Assembly (NCBI GenBank): GCA_037043235.1 | Contig: JAWRVZ010000564.1 | Coordinates: 1-64,000, forward strand | Reading direction: 5' to 3' | DNA length: 64,000 bases | DNA from: Rhodeus uyekii | Taxonomy: Eukaryota; Chordata; Actinopteri; Cypriniformes; Acheilognathidae | Shown here: one piece after another, positions 1-8,486 of the stretch | Layout: each line of letters opens with the position of its first letter | Position numbering within the stretch: position 1 is the stretch's first letter | The notes under the pieces: model-generated | Seen by the model: only the letters and a program-made list of their open reading frames with translations | What the model was told of the DNA's origin: nothing | Databases searched by the model: none | Program-made: the position numbers and the translations under genes

Positions 1-394
1 GTACGTGAGTGGACGCTCTTCTCGTTCTGTTTTACGCGCTGAATAAACAAAATGGACATTCGTCGTTTTTTTATATAAATCCACTACTAAAAGTGTCAAA
101 TCTATCAGAAGAGAAGACAGTGGACATCTACGCATCTCGGAAAAAGAGGTGGCTTCTTCTGCATTAGGTTGCAATATATTCTATATTGTAATGTCTGAAG
201 TAGTTCTATGACAGGTCAAGGGAGGATATGTTTATTAACTTTAATCGGAACGAAGAACACACTGTAACAAGCGCACCCGTCTAACACACTTTTTGCCACA
301 CTTCTGAACTCCCCGTGTTAACCCTATCACTGCCGATGCAAAACAAAACAGCAACTACAAAGAGTCTGTTCTATTCGCTATTCTTTGTATAAAG
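1..394. other. Unassigned unique-looking stretch
   Basis: I recognise no gene or repeat family here beyond membership of the duplicated unit. In U2 the same stretch is interrupted after the equivalent of base 196 by an 832-bp element, which identifies an empty target site in U1 at about 200-208. Confidence 0.4.
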
Positions 395-480
395 CAGTGG
401 TTCTCAAATAGTGGGGCGCACGTTACCCTGGAGTACATGCTTTTTTTTTTTGCCAGGGAGTAGGTTTTCTTGCACCGAAC
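395..480 (+). mobile_element. hAT-like terminal inverted repeat fragment
   Basis: The stretch opens with CAGTGGTTCTCAAA, a terminal sequence typical of vertebrate hAT elements. No matching opposite terminus or 8-bp duplication was found nearby, so this is called only as a terminal fragment. The U2 counterpart starts at 27583. Confidence 0.35.
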
Positions 481-1550
481 AAGAGCAGAAGTTCAGATAA
501 TCATTCCCTCATCCTTTGACTTGTACGATCACGCCGGTGTTCATGTGTCACGTGATCAACCACTAAATTCACACGTGTTTTCACGCAATATCTGGCATGA
601 GGTAGGGTCAACCACTTTATTTGTGGATAAAGTGGACATTTTTTATTTGTGGACATTTTATAATATACATTTTATAAACAAGCAGTGCAGCAAAAACAAA
701 TACATTACAGATAACTGGTCCAAGTGATAGGGTACACAGGGGCATGGGTATCTGAGAGAGGGATTTTGGTAGATTTAGGGGAGAAACCAGGATTTTGGGA
801 AAAGTTTTGGATAAAAAAAAAGAACTACACATGTTTTAACTTTATCAAATCACAACCAAAGATTTATTTAGTGACAATAGATGAAGGCGGGTGTAAAACA
901 GTAATATAATATTCATGGCAGATCATAGACCCTTGGGCAAGGGCTAAACAACTATTGTGGGGATAGGAGACTTTTGACGAGAATCCATGACGAGGCCAAG
1001 GAGGGATGGAATGTTAAGGATGTGGAAGAATCAGGCAGAACTAGAAGAGGGGTTAGACTAGGAAGTAGAAAGAGAGAAAAAGCAAGTAAGGGAAGGATGA
1101 AAATGGAAGACATGATAAGGATGAGGGCTATAGCAATGAACCATAATGGGGAAAGAAAGGGAAGGTGAAGAGGAGGATAAAGAAAGATGGAAGGAAGGAT
1201 GGTTGAGAGAAAAGGAGGAGATTCTGAAGGAAGACATGGAAGTAAAGCTCAGGTAGACGAGAGGGGAAGATCAACCAGAAATAGATATAAAATTTTATAA
1301 ATAATTTGTATAACTATTTTATTTAAAAAATAGATATATAATAGATATAGAAATAGAAATAGATATGCAAACAATGAGTGGAGGGAGAAGGGAAGAGATG
1401 TAAATGAAGAAGATGAGGAGGTTGTTCTGTAAGGTGTTGATCTCCTGTGACAGGAGATCATAAGGGGGATTGAAGGAATAAATGTATATATATCCAGCTT
1501 TGCATTAATTAGAAGTTATCGGTTGCTTTTATGACTAAGGGATTTAAAGG
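481..1550. other. Gene-free stretch with purine-rich tract
   Basis: Short open frames exist on both strands, but none shows a recognisable domain. About 985-1260 is strongly purine-rich (GGAA/GAGGA-like runs). About 1290-1370 is AT-rich. The stretch is repeated in U2 at about 27667-28735 with few changes. Confidence 0.4.
1439..1459. other. Short perfect hairpin
   Basis: A 9-bp stem GATCTCCTG/CAGGAGATC encloses a TGA loop, followed by a G-rich run. It is preserved exactly in U2 at 28624-28644. Its function is unknown. A Pol II terminator role is not implied in this eukaryotic context. Confidence 0.5.
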
Positions 1551-1561
1551 TTAAACACAAA

Positions 1562-1578
1562 ACACACACACACACACA
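1562..1578. repeat. (AC)n microsatellite
   Basis: An uninterrupted AC dinucleotide run. The U2 equivalent is at about 28746-28763. Confidence 0.8.
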
Positions 1579-1850
1579 AGCGATCTTATTAAGTAAAGAT
1601 GAATTATGACAATGTTTAAGTAACACTTTTATGTCCCACATCAGAAATCCAACGAGTCAGACAAAATATGAGTCCCGGTGTAGTATTTCGGCATTATGAT
1701 TAAAAGCCACGTAAAAGTCACGTTCTATAGGTCATTATTGATATTTGCCTTACATAATAAACTATATATTTGTATTTGCAAAAATTGGGTTATGCGTGAC
1801 ATGTGAACAGCCAATCATGACCGCAATCGCGGAAGTGAAAGGGAGACACA

Positions 1851-2065
1851 CTATGTTGCCAGATTGGGCGGGTTTTGGTCACGCCCCACCGGAAAAAAAA
1901 TGCATTGGGCTGGTTGATAAAAATTGGGCTGGTTTTTGACCTAAAACCCGCCCAAATATCATATATAAATGCATATAAATACCATCAACAATCGTCTCTC
2001 TAGTTTTTTGGGCGGGTTTTATGCTGTAGTTGGGCTGGAAATGGTCAGTCTAATCTGGCAACAAT
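1851..2065. mobile_element. 215-bp MITE with 9-bp target duplication (U1)
   Basis: The ends carry inverted TGTTGCCAGATT-type repeats, with internal GGGCGGGTTTT and AAAACCCGCCC blocks also in inverted orientation. The element is flanked on both sides by the identical 9-mer GGAGACACA (1842-1850 and 2066-2074). It has no coding capacity. A 9-bp target duplication is the hallmark of Mutator-like elements, but the superfamily assignment is inferred from TSD length only. Identical boundaries in U2 show that it inserted before the duplication. Confidence 0.75.
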
Positions 2066-2834
2066 GGAGACACAGCTACAAGCTATTCATTGCATACACT
2101 AGTGGAAAATTGATTATTAAGATTCTCTCTTAAGAAATGAGCTAGTCTTTAATCTTTGAGTTAAATATTGTACATAGCTCAATTGTAGCACGATTAAAAA
2201 ATAAGTACTTTGTTGTACAAATGCAAACTGGTAGGACTTGCATGATTTTGCTAAGTTTATAAAGCTTATTTCAATGTAAAGTTTATTTTAGTAAACCTCT
2301 AACCATCTTAATGAAAGAAACATTTGTGAATATATAATATATACAGAAGAAAGTATTCTTAATCTGCCATTAAGTCATGTTCAATAAAAACAAAACCAGA
2401 TGTGCGAATTCACCTGAAATCTTTATTAAAAATTTAGCACAGTCTTATAGTATTGGATTAACTATATATTAGCATAGTATTCAATATAATTTTAACTTAA
2501 TAATAATTTTTAGGCCAGAAAGACTTCTAAAGAGATCCAAGGTGAACTCAAGGAACATCAGTGTCACTTCTCAAGATATCAGCCAAACTTCAATGGACAA
2601 CTATATTAGATCTACACAATCATCCACAGTAATTAACAGTCAATTGTTTATATTACATCTGTCTGACTCAAGTATGTTTCTTTGTTTTTGATTTGCAGAT
2701 GATGGGGAAATGAAGTTTTTTTCCACATTTCATTGTGTGTAAATATTGTTTAAATATTCATGTTTATAATGAACATTTTCTAAATACAATTGTGTCAATA
2801 CAATTCAAATTTAAAGAATATTCATATCTCTCTT
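2066..2834. other. AT-rich stretch without recognised features
   Basis: Apart from the MITE target duplication at its start, I see no gene, RNA or repeat signature here. The U2 counterpart is about 29251-30020. Confidence 0.4.
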
Positions 2835-3267
2835 CCCTCTATCACAGACATCTACACATCATGTTATATCCGCAAAGCATTGTGGACGACCCCACACACC
2901 CCTCACACACACTTTTCAATTTTTAGAAAAACGGCAAAACGGCATCGAAAAAAATTTGGTCTCTCACAACCAGACTTTGCAATAGTTTTTTCCCCCCCAT
3001 GGTATCAGGCTGCTAAACTCATACAAGACGCACTACTTTTGGACTGTTACCATCAAACTGTGACAAAATTAAACTGTGCACTTTACGTATATAGTTTTTT
3101 TGTTTTACCTACTGTGTATTATGTCTGCGTTATGTCTGTGCTGTCTGTTCGCACTTCGTGCTCTTATGTATAGAGGTTTTTGTTCTATAGTGCCTTGGTC
3201 CTGGAGAAACATTTCATTTCACTACTTGTATATGGCTGAAATGACAATAAAATCCACTTTGACTTTG
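2835..3267 (+). mobile_element. Non-LTR retrotransposon 3' end (U1)
   Basis: The sequence resembles the 3' untranslated tail of a fish LINE: a CA-rich stretch, then a region ending in a conserved-looking block (GTCCTGGAGAAAC, GGCTGAAATGAC), and AATAAA at 3246-3251 just before a short CTTTGACTTTGG-type terminal repeat. No reverse-transcriptase coding region remains, so this is a 5'-truncated insertion. The clade is not resolved from the tail alone. U2 has the same insertion with a small internal deletion near 30117. Confidence 0.6.
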
Positions 3268-3286
3268 GTCATGATTAAATTTAGAG

Positions 3287-3400
3287 GTTGAGAGAACCTA
3301 CCAAGAACATACCTGGAACCAACCGCGAACGTTCCAGGAATGCTCTATTTCCGTAAAGAAAACTTTCCTGGCGAACGTATCTAATGTTTGGTTGTCAACA
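3287..3400. repeat. Isolated relative of the 58-bp minisatellite
   Basis: GAACGTTCCAGGAATG and neighbouring AGAACCTACC/AGAACATACC blocks resemble the GAACGTTCC core of the minisatellite at 8487-11030, but the block is a single degenerate copy. The relationship is suggested by the motif only. Confidence 0.3.
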
Positions 3401-4150
3401 TAACTGAACTCCACTGTATTTTGAAACACTGCTCTGAACTGTAGTTCAAAGCATCCATGTCACCCGACTATGGTTAAATGAAGCTTCTGCGCATTTCACA
3501 AGTTTTTCGAAGGGTGGTGCTTGCCAAGTCTGCGTTTGACAAACCACACAATAGCACATCTGTTTCAACTCCCACAACGTTTAAAAGAGGAGTTAATGCA
3601 CCTTCATCTCCTGGGTTTTTGTGAGAGGATTTTTTCAAAGGCTGGAGGGAAAAAAAGAAGAGTAGGCTAAGCCATTTCTACAGCAGAGTAATTAATATTA
3701 ACAAATAACAAAAATGTTCATGATCAGAATAACCTAGTAATTATTACTATATATTATAGTTATACAGTGGGGATGTTAAAAACTCGCCACACTAACAAAA
3801 ATACAACATTTTAATTTTTTAAATGGCTTGTTTTCAAAGGTGTTTCAGATAACGTGCAATTGAGCACTATAGGTGTCAACGTGGAGACGGGTGTCAGTAT
3901 AGATTCAAAGCCTCCACACACGGCAATTTGCTTTGAACGTTTCAGTGTTTTATGAAACCTTGCGCTGTCCACCACTAGAAATCGGTTCACTTCAAATGAA
4001 AGCCTTTTAACATGTTTGTTCGTTGAGAGATTGTAAACGCAACGTCCAATTGCACGCGTTTACGCATGCAACATTCAAGCACACAGTTGTGGAGTTGAGT
4101 TGAGGAATAGCCTACATCGAGATCATGTGAAATGTAAAGCGTTTTTTTAT
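3401..4150. other. Stretch without recognised genes
   Basis: Minus-strand open frames of 70-90 codons exist in the U2 copy (30636-31159), but they show no domain I can name and are not all intact in U1. A TATTATAGTTATA-type AT-rich patch lies near 3740. Nothing else is supported. Confidence 0.35.
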
Positions 4151-4163
4151 TTATTTTGTAAAC

Positions 4164-5119
4164 ATGCTACAGGAAACTCACTCAAGTGAATCAGATGAGA
4201 AATTTTGGACTAACCGTTGGGATGGGATGGGACAAAATTCTATATTTGGTCATGGAACAAATTGTTCTGCGGGAGCTGCTATATTGTTTTATAATTGCCC
4301 TGCGAAAGTTGTACACAAAACTAAAGCAAATGGTCACTGTGTCCTTTCAACTGATGATTTGTTTATATAGGGAATGTAGCTATATGGTTATAATAATATT
4401 TCTCAAAAACAAAGAATTGTTATCTGAAGTTTCTGAAATAGCAGGCCTGAAACACATTCCACAGACAATATCATATTAGGAGGGGATTTTAACAAGGTTA
4501 AGGATGATTGGATGGACCGGTCACCTTCTAATTTCCAATATCTCCCAAAGCTAAGGAAGTGCATTTCAAATGTTTTAATGATATTTACCCATCCTTAGAG
4601 CTTCTTAGATATAGATTTAACATTGATCACATTGTGAAATTGAAACAACAGTATATTTGTTCTTTGATGGCTTATTTCGTAAAACCTTTTGGTTTGACAT
4701 ATGAGTGGCTTAAAAGTACAATTACTTTGATTTCGTCATTTTCTAAAAACAACATCATTTTCAGTGTAATAATGGAAAATATACACAGTCAATACATTTT
4801 GAATAATATTCTCATTCTGGGGAAATGGAATATTCATTACTGTAAGTGCCTTAAAAATAATCTTTTTTGTTTTTCAAGTTTTTTGTTTTTCAGAAAGAAT
4901 TTTTGATTTATTGTAAATCGTTAAGATTACTAAAATCGAGAAGTGGAAGAAGACTTTTTGGTTTATTGAAGAAATTTAAGCTGTTGTATAATTATTTTTT
5001 CTCTCTCTCTCTCTATGTCTTTGTTTCTCTTTCTATGTTTCTTTTTTGGAGTTGTGCTCTGTAAGTGATTTTGTATTGCCTTATTGTAACTTTTTCTTGC
5101 AATAAAAAAAAGAAAAATG
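4164..5119 (+). pseudogene. Internally deleted L1-type LINE (U1)
   Basis: The 5' part (4164-4500) reads as an apurinic/apyrimidinic-like endonuclease. The frame from 4164 starts MLQETHSSESDEKFW, where the LQETH glutamate corresponds to the usual metal-binding position. After a frameshift near 4370, a second frame ends with ILGGDFN (about 4471-4491), the conserved GDFN motif. The next part (4559-4906) resembles the C-terminal region after reverse transcriptase in fish L1/Tx1-type LINEs (blocks such as FKCFNDIYPSLELL and IIFSVIMENI). The reverse transcriptase itself is missing, so the copy is defective. It ends in a CTCT tract and AATAAAAAAAAG tail (about 5099-5119). The same defect in U2 shows that the deletion predates duplication. 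Clade assignment is by motif recognition only. Confidence 0.65.
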
Positions 5120-5776
5120 AAAAAAGTTAAATCACTCCTGTCATCGGTGAGAAATGTGAGGAAATCATTGTAACGAGAGGTTTTACAGACCGTTTTCGAG
5201 TACCTGTGATTTCCCGCACGCAGTCACGTGGCTCAACTTCGCGCTGTCAGTCTGTTTGAATTTATAAACTCTATTAAGCTTATAACTAGCAGTTTCATTA
5301 TATTTCTGTGAGTTTTGGTAAATATTAATGCATAATGTGACATGATGCATTGAATGTGAATGTGATGTACCTTAATATTTTATGTTTGGGGACACATGGA
5401 TTAATATTTTTTACTTTATCAAGATAAATATGTTTCCTCGTGCATAACACTCAGGTATTACTCCAAACACTTTAAGTATACAATTTATCATTTAAAATAA
5501 ATCACCATATTCTAGTTCTGTGATATTTTATGGTAAGTTGGTCATTAATGGATCATAAATATTGTTTGTATTACAGTTAAATAAAAAAAAATGTATGGAC
5601 AAGAATTCCCTCTAGAATAAGGAACGGCAGATATTTCATTTCACATTACATCCGGTTTATGCAGTTGAAAAATGTTTTTAGATTTTCCCTAATGCTATTA
5701 TCAGGCCTTTTTTTCTTTTTATTAAACGTTTTTTAACACGCTTTTTTCTATTTTCAGAATACTGTTTCACAAGTCT
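5120..5776. other. AT-rich stretch without recognised features
   Basis: No domain, RNA or repeat signature was recognised. The U2 equivalent, about 32326-32994, differs by several small indels near 32400-32440. Confidence 0.4.
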
Positions 5777-5930
5777 ACTATAATGATTTCTTTATCAACA
5801 AGCCATTTTGTATTTGTGTGGCCATGCCATTAATTTAAATTCATTCAAAGTCATTTTGTGGTACGAGTTTATTAATGGCATGGCCATTACAAAATACAAA
5901 TTTGCTTGTTGATAAAGAAATCATTATAGT
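5777..5930. mobile_element. 154-bp fold-back MITE (U1)
   Basis: The whole element is a near-perfect inverted repeat. It begins ACTATAATGATTTC and ends GAAATCATTATAGT, with arms also sharing CAACAAGC/GCTTGTTG and CCATGCCATTA/TAATGGCATGG. It has no coding capacity. The strongly self-complementary shape matches snap-back MITEs known in cyprinids. The target duplication could not be fixed because the flanks are AT-rich. Confidence 0.7.
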
Positions 5931-5951
5931 TAAAAAGATTAAGATTATAGA

Positions 5952-6660
5952 TGTTACTATTATATTATATATGTTACAGTCTAGGGGAAACAGGGCGTAA
6001 CATAAATTATAACGAAGTCCAAGGTTTTCAACTTAAAATCCTTTTATTCAGGAATGATCTTCGTAATAGAAACATAAAGTGTGCCAAAATAACAAACAAA
6101 AACAGACTGCCTGGGTCTTTAAAACCTAAAAATTCCAAACAAATTAAATGAAATAAAAGTACATAGCTCTACCCTAACTCCCTGTCTAACAGAAACCAGG
6201 AGAAAATTTCAATAAACAAAAATAGGCACAGTCAGAGTGAGAAAAAGAATACAAACAACCCGAAACAGAAGAAAATACAACGTCAACAGCGTTGGGCGGG
6301 GGAGTGGCATCAGTTCACAGATTACCTTTTTAATACCCAACAATCACTGAGAACTCTCTATCCCTGCTATATAACATTTACGTTATATAGCAGGGAGCCA
6401 CAGCTTTTGGCCTGCTCTTTCATGAGCTCTTTGGGACGCTGGCAACAACGCGTCCTGCCGGCACAACTCAACACACTGAGCCACTAGCCCAGTCCCTCTC
6501 TCTTGCGCAGACTCCAGTTTTAAAGGCTGCACCTCCGAAGACGGGCCAATCCGCGGTTGTTAATAATTAAAACCGGAACCTGGCAAAAAGAGAGAGAGAA
6601 AACACAACAACAACTGTCCACAAATTCAATTTCTCCAAAAATACGTCAGAGGACGTAACA
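5952..6660 (-). mobile_element. Ty3/gypsy LTR, element A (U1)
   Basis: On the minus strand the LTR begins TGTTACGTCC at 6660, directly after a polypurine tract (GGTGGGGG, plus-strand 6661-6668). It ends in GTAACA at either 5952 or 5972; two candidate ends make the terminus ambiguous. A minus-strand TATA-like CTATATAA lies in a hairpin at 6362-6395, and a polyadenylation signal AATAAA lies at 6043-6048, giving a plausible U3-R-U5 order. Only one LTR is present, and pol debris follows on the 6661 side. Confidence 0.7.
6362..6395. promoter_or_regulatory. TATA-containing hairpin in LTR A
   Basis: A perfect 14-bp inverted repeat (CCCTGCTATATAAC and complement) has a 6-nt loop. Because the stem is palindromic, a CTATATAA box reads on both strands. 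It lies in the U3 part of the LTR. Exact copy in U2 at 33577-33610. Confidence 0.6.
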
Positions 6661-7030
6661 CCCCCACCAATAAGAGACAACCCAAGGCTGTAACAAAAAA
6701 CTAAAAAACTAAAAAAAAAACAAATAAACAACAGTTTACATCTGATGGTATGTAAACAATTACATAACAGCTCTAGAGAGAGCATCTGCAATAACATTAT
6801 CAGTTCCTTTCTTGTGCTGTATTTTCACATTAAAATCCTGCACAGTTAATGACCACCTCATTTAACGCTGATTGTGATTGCACATGCGTGAAAGAAAAAT
6901 CAAGCGGTAATGATCAGTGAACACTGCAATTGGGAGTGAACTGCTTCCTAAATACACTTCGATATGTTGAAGAGCCAATATTAAGGAAAGTGTTTATTTT
7001 TCAATAGTGCTGTAGTTCTGTTGGTGTTGA
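6661..7030 (-). pseudogene. Gypsy element A pol remnant, RNase H end (U1)
   Basis: Minus-strand translation of about 7010-6770 gives the C-terminal part of a gypsy RNase H, with FTDH followed by FLSRMCNHNQ and ending IADALSR. These motifs normally sit at the end of RNase H in Ty3/gypsy pol. At least two in-frame stops are present. No integrase lies between DALSR and the LTR polypurine tract, so the integrase had been deleted. At about 7030 the sequence jumps directly into the middle of a hAT element. U2 retains the roughly 1 kb of reverse transcriptase and RNase H missing here. Confidence 0.7.
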
Positions 7031-7864
7031 AAAATTGACCTCTTCCTAAATGTTCACGGAGGTGAATGGGAAACCCGTGTGCTGGTGTGCATCAGCAAGT
7101 TTCGGTGCTTAAGGAATATAATATTCGGCGCCACTATAAAACCGGTAAGCATGGAGTTTAGGTTTAGTATATTCAAAAAACACTAAATAAGCAATAGGGA
7201 TTTAAAGATAATCATACATTATCTTTAAAAATAGGATGCGTGACGTGCCAAACTGTGTTTAAGTTTGCGTTTGGCACGCATCCATATATTCTCGACGTCT
7301 CATAGTGATAAAGTTAATTTGTTTACATAAAAAAAAACACACATACTTATGTATAAACTTGCAAATTTTACAAAACTTTTTTTTCTTTTTTTAAACAGCT
7401 GCCACTTAAGATTTTAAGTGTGTGAAATTAATTCATGTGTTCAGAATTGCTTCTCAGAGTTGGAAAATGAATTTTAAATAATTGATATTTGATTTTTGCT
7501 AACATGCAGGACAGTGTTTAAGTTCCACAAAACTGTGACTAAATGCTTTGCATCATTGTAAAATAATAAACACTTTTTTATGCATAATGCACTTAAATAA
7601 ATGTTAAACTGAGTAAACTGTGTTTTTGAAATTGCATATACTATACGTAGGTTGTTTGTAATATATTTTGTAAATTCATTTAATTTTATTAATTTTTATA
7701 AATTAATATCATTTATAATATAATACACTAATATAATAGTCCACAAAAAAAGCGGACTTATTGTTAGTTCTATGTAATTTTGCTAAGAGTTTAGTGCTCG
7801 GCCCCCTTGACATCAGATTAAGCAGTGTGCGGCCCCCCCGAACAAAATGAGTTTGACACCCCTG
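7031..7864 (+). mobile_element. hAT element, 3' two thirds, with BED-finger remnant (U1)
   Basis: The right end ...GTTTGACACCCCTG is followed by GTCTACAC at 7865-7872, the 8-bp target duplication seen complete in U2. The left end was removed together with gypsy pol in a deletion. About 7050-7156 reads in pieces as the N-terminal zinc-finger region of a hAT transposase (FTEVNGKPVCW, then KEYNIRRHYKTGKHG). The rest is AT-rich and non-coding. This is a decayed deletion derivative. Confidence 0.7.
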
Positions 7865-7872
7865 GTCTACAC

Positions 7873-8486
7873 GGTCCTCCATACGAGGCATGGTGAAAGA
7901 ATCTGGTTGTTACGCCAGCCGCAGCTGGAACCAGCTTCTAGAAGAGATCAGTAGGTACCAACCAAATTCACGGGTAAAAATTTGCAATTTCACAGAAGGT
8001 TTTTAAAAAAACATTCGATTTCACAGAGAATTCACGGGTACAATTTTTAGGCAACAATCACTTTAATCAGTTCATCTGCTGTCACACCCGCTGTTTTGTA
8101 TTCTAAAATACCACTTTTCGACTGTTCACCTGTATTAAAAAACAAAAAGGAAACAAAATACGACTACAACGCACGTAGCCACAGACTCCGCAACGCCACT
8201 TGACATTAATGTAATAGTTTAGTTTTTCGTGGCCAAAACTTGGCCGACCAATGTGGTTGCTGACATATTCTGTTGCTGCGGTGCCTTGACGTTTGTGTAC
8301 TGGCTGACACTTTTCTCCGCGTCAACGCTGTTCGTTGGTACAGAAAGGTAGCGTAATGCTAGCCGGCTCAGCAGAGGAAACCGACTGCTGTGCGAACGCC
8401 AGAATGCTGTAATACTCGTATCCAGCGGAACTTCTTTTGCTTCTGTTTAGTAGGCTGCAAACTCGGCTAAGATCCCAGCAAACACA
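7873..8486. other. Stretch between hAT and minisatellite
   Basis: The first 30-40 bp (CATGCCTCGTATGG on the plus side reversed) still belong to gypsy reverse transcriptase on the minus strand. The rest, including a GC-richer block at about 8230-8480, shows no recognised gene or element. The U2 counterpart is 37314-37925. Confidence 0.35.

Noticed and set aside
974..1168. 64-codon frame in the purine-rich tract
   Set aside because: Its Lys/Arg/Glu-rich composition follows from the GA-rich DNA; no domain or splice signals.
1439..1470. Hairpin followed by G/A tract as an intrinsic terminator
   Set aside because: The organism is a vertebrate, and no U-tract or neighbouring gene supports termination.
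5972..5995. CTAGGGGAAACAGGGCGTAAC as a terminus of the 832-bp element family
   Set aside because: It resembles the GGGGAGCGCGGGG...GTAAC end only loosely and lies inside or at the end of LTR A. No partner terminus or TA duplication was found.
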